Source: Phycisphaerales bacterium
GTDB lineage: Bacteria; Planctomycetota; Phycisphaerae; Phycisphaerales; UBA1924
Assembly (NCBI GenBank): GCA_020849105.1
Contig: JADLGW010000059.1
Span: 1 to 52,056, forward strand
Direction: 5' to 3'
DNA length: 52,056 bases
Position 1 is the first letter of the stretch, and every line of letters starts with the position of its first letter. This document shows, one piece after another, positions 17,654 through 27,454 of this stretch. The position numbers and the translations under genes are program-made. The notes beneath the pieces are model-generated. The model was not told the origin of the DNA. It worked only from the letters and a program-made list of their open reading frames with translations, and ran no database searches.

Positions 17654-18696
17654 GCGGGCTCGGCCTCAGGCACGTTCATGGCCGCGACCTCGGCCAGGCG
17701 CGCCACGATCGCCGCGTTGACACCCAGCGCGACAAAGTCACGCATGTTCCGGATCGCGGCCCGGATCGTCCGAGGCTCGCTCGATCCGTGGGCGATGATC
17801 ATCGACCCGTTCACCCCCAGCAGCGGGGCCCCGCCGTACTCGTGGTAGTCGTTCTTGGCGTAGATCTGCTTCACCACCGGCTCGAGTTTGAGCGCCAGTT
17901 CCGGGTCCGTCGCGAACAGTTCCGACGCGATGGCCGCAAAGAGCGACTTGGCCATGCCCTCGGCCATCTTCAGCAGCGTGTTGCCCACGAAGCCGTCGGT
18001 GATGACCACGTCGGCCGCGCCGTCGAAGAAGTCGCGTCCCTCGATGTAGCCGATGTAGTTGATGCCCGGCGTCGCCCTCAGCAGGTCGCGGGCGCCCTTG
18101 ATCACGTCCGTGCCCTTGGCCTCCTCAGACCCGATGTTCATCTGGGCCACGCGCGGGGACTTCATCTTCAGGGCGTGCCGCGCGTAGGTATCGGCCATGA
18201 CCCCGTACTGCCACAGGTGCGACGCCTTCGGCTCCGGATTGGCCCCGGCGTCGCACAGGATGATCGGCCCGTGGAAGGCGGGCACCGTCACCGCGATCCC
18301 CGGGCGATGCACGCCCGGCAACCGCCGCATCTGCATGATCGCCGCGGAGACGCACGCCCCCGTGTTCCCGGCCGACAGCACCGCGTCGGCCCGGAGGCTG
18401 CCGGCGTCCGCCGCCTTCTGCGAGCCCAGCCACGCCATCTTCACGATCGAGGAGTCGGCCTTGGACCGAACCGCCTTCGCCGGCGACTCGTCCATCTCGA
18501 TCACCTGGGTGGTGTGCTCCACCACCAGGCGGGCGTCGCTCACGCCGCGTTCGGACAGGTAGTCGGCGATGACGTTCTTCGGCCCGACCAGGACCAGCGT
18601 GTCACCCGGCCCGAGCAGCGGGAGCGCCTCGATGCACCCCTTCAGAATGGCGTCCGGGGCATGGTCCCCGCCCATCACGTCAACAGCCAGGCGCAT
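17650..18696 (-). CDS. plsX: Phosphate acyltransferase PlsX
   Basis: A 348-residue enzyme that converts acyl-ACP and phosphate to acyl-phosphate for phosphatidic acid synthesis. The diagnostic N-terminus MRLAVDVMGGDHAP is present, as are LSAGNTGACVSAA and GFVGNTLLKMAEG. It lies between rpmF and fabH, overlapping fabH by 4 nt, and has a GGGGAG ribosome-binding site. It is a peripheral membrane protein in known cases. Confidence 0.97.
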   Translation of the reverse strand: MRLAVDVMGGDHAPDAILKGCIEALPLLGPGDTLVLVGPKNVIADYLSERGVSDARLVVEHTTQVIEMDESPAKAVRSKADSSIVKMAWLGSQKAADAGSLRADAVLSAGNTGACVSAAIMQMRRLPGVHRPGIAVTVPAFHGPIILCDAGANPEPKASHLWQYGVMADTYARHALKMKSPRVAQMNIGSEEAKGTDVIKGARDLLRATPGINYIGYIEGRDFFDGAADVVITDGFVGNTLLKMAEGMAKSLFAAIASELFATDPELALKLEPVVKQIYAKNDYHEYGGAPLLGVNGSMIIAHGSSEPRTIRAAIRNMRDFVALGVNAAIVARLAEVAAMNVPEAEPA

Positions 18697-18741
18697 GTGT
18701 GCTCCCCATGAGCGCGCCGCACGCGGCGCGGGGCAAGGGTG

Positions 18742-18942
18742 TCAGTCGCGGGTCACGCCGATCCCCAGTTTGGGAACCTTGATCTGGAGCCCCGCCCGCA
18801 CATACCCGGAGTCCCGGCTCGCACGGTGGCACAGTTTGGGCATCCCGCTCAGCGGGCAGGTTGAGGGCGTGATGCCCCTGAGCGCATGGTGCGAACGGCG
18901 ACGGCGGCTGCGGCCATAACTCTGGCGAAACGGTGGGAGCAT
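18742..18942 (-). CDS. rpmF: 50S ribosomal protein L32
   Basis: A 66-residue basic protein with the L32 core SRRRRSHHALRG, followed by CPLSGMPKLCHRASRDSGYV. It retains only two cysteines of the zinc-ribbon type, so it looks like a zinc-independent form. It is the first gene of rpmF-plsX-fabH. The ATG is preceded by AAGGAAGG, and the promoter candidate TTGACC-17-TACGGT lies 46 nt upstream. Confidence 0.92.
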   Translation of the reverse strand: MLPPFRQSYGRSRRRRSHHALRGITPSTCPLSGMPKLCHRASRDSGYVRAGLQIKVPKLGIGVTRD

Positions 18943-18987
18943 GGAACCTTCCTTGGGCTGGGGCGGGGCCGCGTCGGCCGGGAGGCA

Positions 18988-19016
18988 ACCGTAGACGGTA
19001 CCGCAAACCGGGTCAA
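18988..19016 (-). promoter_or_regulatory. Promoter of the rpmF-plsX-fabH operon
   Basis: On the minus strand, TTGACC (19011-19016) and TACGGT (18988-18993) are separated by 17 bp. Transcription would start about 38 nt before the rpmF ATG, leaving room for the AAGGAAGG site. Confidence 0.55.
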
Positions 19017-19050
19017 CGTTCCACGGGGTGGACGGGGCCCGCCTGTGGCC

Positions 19051-19056
19051 TAGACT
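19051..19056 (+). promoter_or_regulatory. Putative -10 box of tRNA-Lys
   Basis: TAGACT lies 23 nt upstream of the mature tRNA 5' end, identical to the box before tRNA-Leu. Confidence 0.4.
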
Positions 19057-19079
19057 CTCGCCACGCCCCGCGGCGTGCC

Positions 19080-20266
<1,187 letters not shown>

Positions 20267-20291
20267 TGGGCCGTCCGCCTGCCGCGCCCGC

Positions 20292-21446
20292 TCACGCCAG
20301 CAGCGCATCAAGCAGTTCGGGGATCCCGTGGGCGCGTGTCGCGATCGTCTCGATGATCGTCCGCTTCCCCGCGATGTCGCGCAGGTCACGCACCAGTTCG
20401 TGCTCGCCCGGGTGGTCGGCCTTGTTGCACACGAAGACGTCGGCGATCTCCAGGATGCCCGCCTTGTCCATCTGCACCGCGTCGCCCATGCCCGGCGTGA
20501 GCACCACCGCCGTGCGATCGACGTGCCCGCGGATGCGTGTCTCGTTCTGCCCGGCACCCACGGTCTCCACAAAGAGCAGGTCGATCCCCGCGCCCCCGAC
20601 CAGCCCCGCGATGTCGTCCAGGCCCGCGTAATCCTCGCCGCGGATCGCCAGGCTGCGGTAGTACACCGCCTCGTCAAGTGTGTTGAAGTCCACACGCAGC
20701 CGGTCGCCCAGCAGCGCCCCGCCCGTGATCGGCGACATCGGGTCGAAGGCAACCACCGCGCACCGCGAGGGCCGCCCCGACTCCGTGCCGCGCCGCGTGA
20801 ACTCGGCCGCGAGCTGCGCCACCAGCGTGCTCTTGCCCGCCCCGGGCGAGCCCGTGATGCCGATGACCCTCGCCGGACGCCGCCGGGACGCCCCGGGCCG
20901 GACACCCCTGCCCGCGTGCACCAGCGAGATATCCCGCGCCAGTTGGGCCGCGGGCACCGCCGGGCCGTTGCCGCCCGCAACCTCCGCCGCCCGCGCCCGG
21001 ACCGCCCCGGCGACCGCCTCCACGATGTCCATCAGCCCGACGCCCGTCGTGAAGCACCTCGACACCCCGCCGGCCAGCAAAGTCTGGATGTCCTCCTGCG
21101 GCAGAATGCCCCCCATGTACAGCGGGATGTCCGGCCGCCCCAGGTCCCTGAGCGCCGCCACCAGGCGCGGGCCCAGCACCAGGTGCGAGTTGGACATCAT
21201 GCTCGCGCACACCACGTCGCAGTCCTCATCGCGGGCGGAGATCGCCAGCGACCGGGGTGTCTGCCACAGGCCCGAGTAGATGACGTGGACCCCCGAGTCG
21301 CGCAGCGCCCGGGCGATCACCTTCACCCCGCGGTCATGCCCGTCCAGGCCCATCTTGCCCAGCAGAACCCGCGGGCGGTGGGGGAGCCCCGCGCACCGGT
21401 CCTTCTTCTCGAACTCGGTGGTCGCGGCGTGGAGGGCTTTGCTCAT
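20292..21446 (-). CDS. Fusion of a cobalamin-binding domain and a MeaB/ArgK-type GTPase, without a mutase domain
   Basis: A 384-residue protein. Residues 23-155 form a B12-binding domain of the methylmalonyl-CoA mutase family with the Co-coordinating motif DGHDRG (35-40), SMMSNSHL and MGGILP. Residues 193-384 form a MeaB-type G protein with P-loop GSPGAGKS (199-206), AFDPMSPITGG, VETVGAGQNE and NKAD. This order equals the N-terminal half of IcmF (isobutyryl-CoA mutase fused), but the linker and the substrate-binding TIM barrel are absent; the protein ends normally after the G domain. It probably pairs with a separately encoded acyl-CoA mutase subunit and controls cofactor loading. No mutase gene lies in the window. 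Confidence 0.9.
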   Translation of the reverse strand: MSKALHAATTEFEKKDRCAGLPHRPRVLLGKMGLDGHDRGVKVIARALRDSGVHVIYSGLWQTPRSLAISARDEDCDVVCASMMSNSHLVLGPRLVAALRDLGRPDIPLYMGGILPQEDIQTLLAGGVSRCFTTGVGLMDIVEAVAGAVRARAAEVAGGNGPAVPAAQLARDISLVHAGRGVRPGASRRRPARVIGITGSPGAGKSTLVAQLAAEFTRRGTESGRPSRCAVVAFDPMSPITGGALLGDRLRVDFNTLDEAVYYRSLAIRGEDYAGLDDIAGLVGGAGIDLLFVETVGAGQNETRIRGHVDRTAVVLTPGMGDAVQMDKAGILEIADVFVCNKADHPGEHELVRDLRDIAGKRTIIETIATRAHGIPELLDALLA

Positions 21447-21544
21447 GGCAATCTCAGGGCATCAAATCTCAAAACTCAAATGGAGCGGGCCAGAAGCGCT
21501 CCCGGTTTGAGACTTCGCCCATTTGAGCCGTTGAGGCTTTCAAG
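21447..21544. other. Intergenic region with inverted CTCAAATGG repeats
   Basis: This 98-bp gap is AT-richer than its surroundings. CTCAAATGG (21475-21483) is repeated inverted as CCATTTGAG (21519-21527), with additional CTCAAA and TTTGAG copies nearby. It separates the mutase-type fusion gene from tRNA-Arg, both on the minus strand. It could be a regulatory site or a tRNA-downstream repeat; nothing decides between them. Confidence 0.35.
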
Positions 21545-21618
21545 TACGCCCGGCAAGACTCGAACCTGCAACCTCTGCCTTCGGAGGGCAGCGCTCTATC
21601 CAATTGAGCTACGGGCGC
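21545..21618 (-). tRNA. tRNA-Arg (anticodon CCG)
   Basis: A 74-nt tRNA. Acceptor GCGCCCG pairs with CGGGCGT, so the first pair is G-U; discriminator A. D arm is GCTC/GAGC. Anticodon stem CTGCC/GGCAG encloses loop CTCCGAA, giving anticodon CCG. T arm is GCAGG/TTCGAGT/CTTGC. CCA is not encoded. Confidence 0.96.
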
Positions 21619-21679
21619 ATCAGCGACCATGCTACGATCACCACCCCCGCCGGGCAATCCCCTCCGCTCACGCTCTTCC

Positions 21680-22975
21680 ATGATTAGCCGTCCCAAGACC
21701 CAGACGCCGCTCGCCGCGGTGCTCGCGTTCTCATTCCTGAACTCGATCGCCACCGGTATCGGCACCAGCGGCATCTACTTCCTCACTGCCCAGGGCTACC
21801 ACTTCTCCGACCGCCAGAACTACCTCCTCGGGGTCGTCCTCGGTGTCACCTACATCCTCGGGGCCAAGGGCGCCGGACCGCTCCTCCGGTCCCTGGCCCG
21901 ATCCCGCCGGACCAGCCGCGGCGTGCTCGCCGCGATGATGGTCCTGATGGGCGGCCTCTGCGTGGTCCCCTCCATCACGATCGCACTCGCCGGCGACGAC
22001 CAGCCCCCGGCCTGGCCCATCTGGCTCATGGCCGTTGCCTACAGCCCCCTCACCGGCATCCTCTGGCCGATGGTCGAGAGTTACCTCAGCGGCGGGCGGA
22101 GCGGGCCCGCGCTCCGCGCCGCGGTGGGGTCCTGGAATCTCGTCTGGTCGGGCGCCCTGGTCTTGGCGTTCTGGGGGATAGCGCCGTTCGTTCAGTTCGC
22201 CGGCGCCCCGGACGCGGCGCGTCAGGCCGCGGGGGCTCTCGCGCTCCTGGTGGTCGTTCACGCCGCGGGCATCGGCGTCTTGTTCCGCTTCGCCCCGGAG
22301 CCCGCGCCCCATGCCGAGGATGCGCACGAGCCGCATCCGGCCGTCTACTCCCGGCTCCTCTCCGCCTTCCGCCTTCTCCTGCCCACCAGTTACATGGTCT
22401 CGTCCGCCCTCAGCCCGTTCCTGCCCAAGGCCATCGAGAATCTCGCGGCGCCGCTGGGGATCGGTTCCGCCTGGTTCCCGGTCCTGGCCAGCGCCTGGCT
22501 CCTTCCCCGCTGGCTCGGTTTTCTGATGCTGGAGCGCTGGCAGGGTTGGCACGGGCGGTGGGCGATGCCGATCGTCGGCGGCCTGCTCGTGGTCGCCGGC
22601 TTCGCCGGGAGTTTCCTGGCGTCGCGCATCGCCACGGGCTGGCCCGGCCTGGCCCTGCAACTCGGCGGGCTCGCCGCGTTCGGGTTCGGCATGGCAACGA
22701 TCTACTGCGGCGCGATCTACTACGCCCTGGAGGTCGGCAAGGCACAGGTCGAGGCCGGCGGCACCCACGAGGCGCTGATCGGTGTTGGCTACACCCTGGG
22801 CCCGATCTGCGGGCTTGCCGCCGCGTCGGCCTTCGGGAACTCGGAGGGCGGCCGGTTTGAGTGGGCCGTCGTGGGGTCGGTCGGCGGTCTGGCGGTGCTG
22901 TCGGCGGCCATCGCACTGGTTCGCGGCGCCGGGGCGGTTGCCTCAGATGCTCCACCCCACCCAGGGTCCGGCTAG
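21680..22975 (+). CDS. MFS-type permease of unknown substrate
   Basis: A 431-residue hydrophobic protein with about 12 predicted membrane helices (for example VLAFSFLNSIATGIGTSGIY and GLAALQ-like segments near the C-terminus). A break in the middle (about 215-240) is hydrophilic and His-rich (EPAPHAEDAHEPHPA), as expected for the cytoplasmic loop between MFS halves. The usual MFS loop motif is weak, so the subfamily is open. The ATG at 21680 gives MISRPKTQTPL; an upstream in-frame ATG at 21629 is the alternative. No clear ribosome-binding site is seen for either. Confidence 0.75.
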   Translation: MISRPKTQTPLAAVLAFSFLNSIATGIGTSGIYFLTAQGYHFSDRQNYLLGVVLGVTYILGAKGAGPLLRSLARSRRTSRGVLAAMMVLMGGLCVVPSITIALAGDDQPPAWPIWLMAVAYSPLTGILWPMVESYLSGGRSGPALRAAVGSWNLVWSGALVLAFWGIAPFVQFAGAPDAARQAAGALALLVVVHAAGIGVLFRFAPEPAPHAEDAHEPHPAVYSRLLSAFRLLLPTSYMVSSALSPFLPKAIENLAAPLGIGSAWFPVLASAWLLPRWLGFLMLERWQGWHGRWAMPIVGGLLVVAGFAGSFLASRIATGWPGLALQLGGLAAFGFGMATIYCGAIYYALEVGKAQVEAGGTHEALIGVGYTLGPICGLAAASAFGNSEGGRFEWAVVGSVGGLAVLSAAIALVRGAGAVASDAPPHPGSG

Positions 22976-23163
22976 AACCCGGCCCCCCGTTCACCGGTAC
23001 AACCTGTACCGGGCGCTCCGGGCGACGCCCGATATCATCCGACAGCCCCGCCCGTCTCGCGCATCCCTGATGATGGGCCGCGAGGGGGCCGATTCTGGTG
23101 CTCGCCGTCGCGGAGGGGGCCAGAGAGACATCCATAGGCGCCGCGGGCGCCGGGGGATTGAGA

Positions 23164-25398
23164 ATGCTGAGCCGTGCGAGTCGTATGAGCCTGCTGGCGG
23201 GGCTGTCGGTTTCCCTGGCCCTGGTCGCCGCGGCCCACGCGCAGACCGACTGGGCATCGGCCGTCTGGCAGGCCGCGTACGGCGGGAACGAGCAGGGGAT
23301 GCTCGCCCAACTCGACAAGTTTCACCCCGGTGACGACGCCCGCTCCCAGTCGCTCGCCGGCTCCATCGCCTCGCTCAGGGCCAACATCGGCAAGCGGGAG
23401 GAGGCCCGCGCCGAACAGATGAAGACCGTCGAGGCCGAGTTTGACAAGGCCCTGGCGGAGCCCGCCAGCGACGAATCGCTGAGCAAGGCGCTCCGATCGG
23501 CCGTCGAACTCCAGATGCTCTCGATCGACAAGAAGGCCCGCCTGGCCGACCCCCGCTACGTCAGTCTCAAGGCGCGGGCCGCCGCTTCGGCCCGGGCCGC
23601 CGAGGACCGCGGCGACCTGTTCACCGCGAGCGAACTGTTCTCCCGCCTCGACACGCTCTACGACATCTCCAGCGAGTACCGCAAGGACGTGCGCCGGCAG
23701 GGCACGCGCCTGGTCATGATGCGCACCTACTCGCCCCAGCACTTCTGGGACCTGCGCAACGCGCGGCGAGTCGCCGAGGGGGAGAAGCCGCTCCCGCCCT
23801 ACAACCCGATGGGCGACTCCTGGGAGGAGAAACTGGCCGGCATTAACCGCCCCATGGTGATGCGGGCGCTGACCCGTTCCGCCACCGAGCATGTGGACCA
23901 GGTCGGCCTCACGGCCATGCTCGTCGGCGGCCTGGACGCCCTCAGGACCATGCTGACCACCGACGGCATCCCCGCCGCGTTCCCGCGCGTCGCCGACGAG
24001 GGCGCCCGCGCCAGGATGCTCGACGCCATCGAGGCCGAGAAGACCCGCCTGACGCACCCCATGCGCCAGACGCGCTACACCGACCTCGACGCCCTGCTGG
24101 ACCACCTCGACGCCGCGAACCGGGAGACCGTCCAGATCGCCGAGGAGGCCCTCCTGCACGAGTTCGCCAACGGCGCCATGGCCCAGCTCGACGACTTCTC
24201 CGCGATTATCTGGCCGGATGAACTCGCCTCGTTCAACCGCTCCACCCAGGGCACCTTCGTCGGCGTCGGCATCCAGATCCAACTGGACGACCTGGCCCGC
24301 ATCAAGGTCGTCACCCCGCTGGAGGACACCCCGGCCCAGCACGCCGGCGTCCGCCCCGGCGACCTTATCACCCGCGTCAACGGCAAGACGACCGAGGGCT
24401 TCTCCCTTGACCAGGCCGTCAACGTCATCACCGGACCGGAGGGGACCCGCGTCAACCTGACCCTGGAACGCGAGGTCGAGGGCGTCAAGTCCGAGAAGGA
24501 GATGGACCTTACCCGCCGGCGCATCGACGTGACGAGCGTCAAGGGCTGGAGGAAACTCGGACTCGGCGAGGGGGCCTGGGACTGGTTCGTCGATCCCGAC
24601 GCCCACATCGGCTACGTTCGCCTCACCGGCTTCACCGACCACACCGACGACGACTTCGACCGCGCCATCGGCCAGATGCGCGGCGCGGGCCTCGAGGGCA
24701 TGATCCTGGACCTGCGCTTCAACCCCGGCGGCCTCATGGATCAGGCCGTCGCCGTCGCCAGCCGGTTCATCGACCTCAAACCGGGCAACCCCTACGGCGG
24801 CCTCGTCGTCTCCACCCATGTGCAGGGCGACCGCGTCATCCAGCGCGAGACCGTGGAGCCCGGCCACGCCACCCTCTCGGGCATCCCCATCGTCGTCCTC
24901 GTCAACGAGGGCTCAGCCTCCGCCAGCGAGATCGTCTCCGGCGCCCTCAAGGACTACGCCGAATCGGGCGAAGTCCGCGGCGTCCTCATGGGTGAACGCA
25001 CCTACGGCAAGGGAAGCGTCCAGAACGTCTGGCGCCTCCCCGGCCAGGGCGTGGAGGCCGCCCTCAAACTCACGACCCAGTACTACCGCCTGCCGGACCA
25101 GAAATCGATCCACCGCCGACCGGGCGCGGAGCAGTGGGGCGTGGACCCGAACCTGAATGTGGAGATGCTGCCGAAGCAGATCGCCGACGCCTTCCTCCTC
25201 CGCCAGAACGCCGACGTCGTCAGAACGGACGACAGCGGCAAAGTCATCGCCACCGCCGCCGACGCCCCGAACCCGGACGACCTGCTCACCAAGGGCCTGG
25301 ACCTGCAACTCCAGCACGCCGTCGTGCTCCTCCAGACCCAGGTCCGCACCGTGGCCCAGGCCCAACTCGACGCCCCGAAACCCGCCCGGGAGAACTAG
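23164..25398 (+). CDS. Secreted S41-family C-terminal processing protease with PDZ domain
   Basis: A 744-residue exported serine protease with signal peptide LLAGLSVSLALVAAAHAQ. A long helical N-terminal domain (about 30-355) is followed by a PDZ domain (about 362-445, GTFVGVGIQIQLDDLARIKV) and the S41 core (about 480-690). Catalytic Ser586 lies in EGSASASEI and the general-base Lys616 in ERTYGKGSVQ. LDLRFNPGGLMDQAV is the family oxyanion region. Such proteases trim C-termini of envelope proteins. A GGGGGAT ribosome-binding site precedes the ATG. Its TAG stop overlaps the stop of the convergent MauE-like gene in CTAG. Confidence 0.94.
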   Translation: MLSRASRMSLLAGLSVSLALVAAAHAQTDWASAVWQAAYGGNEQGMLAQLDKFHPGDDARSQSLAGSIASLRANIGKREEARAEQMKTVEAEFDKALAEPASDESLSKALRSAVELQMLSIDKKARLADPRYVSLKARAAASARAAEDRGDLFTASELFSRLDTLYDISSEYRKDVRRQGTRLVMMRTYSPQHFWDLRNARRVAEGEKPLPPYNPMGDSWEEKLAGINRPMVMRALTRSATEHVDQVGLTAMLVGGLDALRTMLTTDGIPAAFPRVADEGARARMLDAIEAEKTRLTHPMRQTRYTDLDALLDHLDAANRETVQIAEEALLHEFANGAMAQLDDFSAIIWPDELASFNRSTQGTFVGVGIQIQLDDLARIKVVTPLEDTPAQHAGVRPGDLITRVNGKTTEGFSLDQAVNVITGPEGTRVNLTLEREVEGVKSEKEMDLTRRRIDVTSVKGWRKLGLGEGAWDWFVDPDAHIGYVRLTGFTDHTDDDFDRAIGQMRGAGLEGMILDLRFNPGGLMDQAVAVASRFIDLKPGNPYGGLVVSTHVQGDRVIQRETVEPGHATLSGIPIVVLVNEGSASASEIVSGALKDYAESGEVRGVLMGERTYGKGSVQNVWRLPGQGVEAALKLTTQYYRLPDQKSIHRRPGAEQWGVDPNLNVEMLPKQIADAFLLRQNADVVRTDDSGKVIATAADAPNPDDLLTKGLDLQLQHAVVLLQTQVRTVAQAQLDAPKPAREN

Positions 25399-25760
25399 TT
25401 TCCCCAGGCCAGCATCGCCGCGGCCATCGCGGCTATCCCCAGGTCCTCCACCAGCGTCACCGTCGTCATCGGCAGGTTCAGCGCCGTCCCCAGGCACGCG
25501 CACCGGATCCGGCGCTTGCCGAGTATCGCCCGCAGCACGCCCACCGACCCGACCAGCATCAGCGCCAGCGTCACACCCGACGTGACCACCGGCTGCCACC
25601 GCGCCAGGTACGCCGCGCCCAGCGCCAGTTCTACCAGCGGGTACGCCGGCGTCCACGCCCGAGACCGCCGCGCCAGGATGTCGTACGACATGTACGCGTC
25701 CGCGAACCCGCGCAGGTCCAGCAACTTGAAGAACGAGAACACCAGGAAAAACCCCGCCAT
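25395..25760 (-). CDS. MauE/DoxX-type membrane protein, C-terminal part of a frameshifted gene
   Basis: A 121-residue open frame that starts at an internal ATG (MAGFFLVFSFFKLLDLRGFA) and has about three membrane helices. It contains the pair of Cys in IRCACLGTALNLPMTTVTL, which is typical of MauE-like proteins found in metal-resistance loci. The N-terminal helix expected for the family is encoded immediately upstream in another frame (25768-25851). The boundary lies at ATGAACAAACTTCATGG; removing one A from the AAA run would join both parts into one protein of about 147 residues. It is either a sequencing or assembly error, an inactivated gene, or an unusual start at the internal ATG. Confidence 0.75.
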   Translation of the reverse strand: MAGFFLVFSFFKLLDLRGFADAYMSYDILARRSRAWTPAYPLVELALGAAYLARWQPVVTSGVTLALMLVGSVGVLRAILGKRRIRCACLGTALNLPMTTVTLVEDLGIAAMAAAMLAWGN

Positions 25761-25767
25761 GAAGTTT

Positions 25768-25851
25768 GTTCATGGCCGCGTGCCAGTCCCACCGCCCACG
25801 CGAACACTCCACCAGCAGCACAGCACCCGCGATGTACCCGACGATCAGCAC
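25768..25851 (-). pseudogene. N-terminal fragment of the MauE-like gene, out of frame
   Basis: From a GTG start this stretch encodes LIVGYIAGAVLLVEC and then RGRWDWHAAMN. That matches the first membrane helix and the conserved W-x-W segment expected just before the FMAGFF... part, which lies in a different frame. It begins 67 nt after the multicopper oxidase stop. Confidence 0.6.
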
Positions 25852-25918
25852 CAGCGGGTACAGGCTCGGCCGCGGCCCGGCCGGCCCCCGCCGCCGGGCC
25901 GGGCCGCGCCCGGTGGGT

Positions 25919-27454
25919 TCAGGGTGAACCCGTCAGCGCCATCCCGCACTCGGGGCAACGCCCCGGCGCATCCGACGTGACCTCCGGGTGCATCGGGCAC
26001 GAATAGCGGGCGTGGTGTACCGCCGCGGGCGCCCTCGTCAGCGGCGCCGGCGTCCAGGATCGCGTCCCGGCGGGCGCCCGCGGGGCGTCACCCGGATCAA
26101 GCCCCGGCGGCGCGGGCAGGGCGAGCGTGCCCTCGGGCGGCTCGTACCAGCCGGGGTCCGTGTCGTAGTCCGCCAGGCCCTCCCGCACCTTCAGGATCGT
26201 GAACATCCCGCCCATCGTGATCTCGTCATACGGCCCGATGCCCCCGACCATCGGGATGCTGTTGGGCGGCACGGGCATGCCCATCTCCGTCATGCCGTGC
26301 ATCCCGGTCTGGCCCATCGTCATGTACGCCGGCAGGAGCCGCCGCATCCGCTCGTCGAGGCCCGCCGAGTCCACCCCGATCATGTTCGGGATGCCGTGCC
26401 CCATCTGGTTCATCACATGGTGGGTCATGTGGCAGTGCATGGCCCAGTCGCCGGGGTTGTCGGCGGTGAACTCGATGGTCCGCGTCGCGCCGACGGGCAC
26501 CAGGACCGTGGTCTCCGGCATGCGCCCGGCCTCGGGGATCACCCCGCCGTCGGTTTCCGTGATCGTGAAGTAGTACCCGTGCAGGTGGATCGGGTGGTGG
26601 TCCATCGCGCTCAGGTTGCCCAGACGGATGCGCACCCGGTCGCCGCGGCGCACGATCAGCGGCTGGGTCGCCGGGAAGACCTTGGCGTTCATCGTCAGCA
26701 CGTTGAAGTCCGTCATCTCATTCGGGTCGGGACGGCTCGCCCCCGCCTCGATCTTCCACTCGTGGAGCATGATCGCGAAGTCGCGGTCGGGGCGCGGGCC
26801 CCGCGGCTCGCGCGGGTGGATGACCAGCAGCCCGGTCATGCCCATGCCCATCTGCGTCATCTCGTCGTGGTGGCTGTGGTACATCAGCGTGCCGTGCTGC
26901 CGCAGCGTGAACTCGTAGAGGAACGTCTCGCCCGGGCGGATCGTCCGCTGCGTCAGCCCGCCCACGCCGTCCATCCCGCTGGGCAGCAGCACCCCGTGCC
27001 AGTGAACCGTGGTGGGGGCCGCGAGCCGGTTCGTCACGAAGATGCGGACGCGGTCGCCCTCGACAGCCTCGATCACCGGGCCGTGCGTGCTCCCGTTGTA
27101 CCCCCAGCAGTTGGCGACGAGCCCCGGCGCGAACTCGTGCTCCACGTCCTCGGCCACGAGGTGGAAGACCTTCACGCCGTCCACGACCTTGTACGGGAGC
27201 GTCCAGCCGTTGGGCACGACGACGGGGTTGTAGTGCGTGCCCGGCTCGCCCGGCGGGAACCGCGGCGACGGCGAGTTGTCCCGCGAGGGGTTGTCGTCCT
27301 TGAACTTGAAGTCGTGGACGGGCTTGGTCCCCTTTGCGGGCTGGCCCTCGGGCTGGCCCAGCGCGGGGCGGATGATCGCCGCGCCGCCGAGCATCGCCCC
27401 CGCACGGATCACGCCGCGCCGCGAGAGGTGGAAGTTGTGCTGGGGCGTGGTCAT
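25919..27454 (-). CDS. Multicopper oxidase with C-terminal heavy-metal-binding domain
   Basis: A 511-residue exported oxidase. A twin-arginine signal (SRRGVIRAGAMLGGAA) begins at about residue 11. Copper sites are complete: HWHG (151-154), HSHH (193-196), HPIHLHG (287-293) and HCHMTHHVMNQM, with type 1 Cys341 and axial Met351. A Met-rich stretch (YMTMGQTGMHGMTEMGMP, about 377-394) resembles copper-binding segments of CopA/CueO-type enzymes, which oxidise Cu(I). The C-terminus (484-511) is a separate metal-binding module YSCPMHPEV...CPECGM. The gene begins at an ATG overlapping the TolC-type gene stop (ATGA), so it is translationally coupled. The role is copper detoxification in the periplasm. 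Confidence 0.93.
   Translation of the reverse strand: MTTPQHNFHLSRRGVIRAGAMLGGAAIIRPALGQPEGQPAKGTKPVHDFKFKDDNPSRDNSPSPRFPPGEPGTHYNPVVVPNGWTLPYKVVDGVKVFHLVAEDVEHEFAPGLVANCWGYNGSTHGPVIEAVEGDRVRIFVTNRLAAPTTVHWHGVLLPSGMDGVGGLTQRTIRPGETFLYEFTLRQHGTLMYHSHHDEMTQMGMGMTGLLVIHPREPRGPRPDRDFAIMLHEWKIEAGASRPDPNEMTDFNVLTMNAKVFPATQPLIVRRGDRVRIRLGNLSAMDHHPIHLHGYYFTITETDGGVIPEAGRMPETTVLVPVGATRTIEFTADNPGDWAMHCHMTHHVMNQMGHGIPNMIGVDSAGLDERMRRLLPAYMTMGQTGMHGMTEMGMPVPPNSIPMVGGIGPYDEITMGGMFTILKVREGLADYDTDPGWYEPPEGTLALPAPPGLDPGDAPRAPAGTRSWTPAPLTRAPAAVHHARYSCPMHPEVTSDAPGRCPECGMALTGSP
25971..25999 (-). repeat. 29-bp direct repeat encoding the CPMHPEVTSD core, copy 1
   Basis: Identical over 29 nt to 28912-28940, inside the metal-binding module at the end of the multicopper oxidase. 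Confidence 0.8.
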
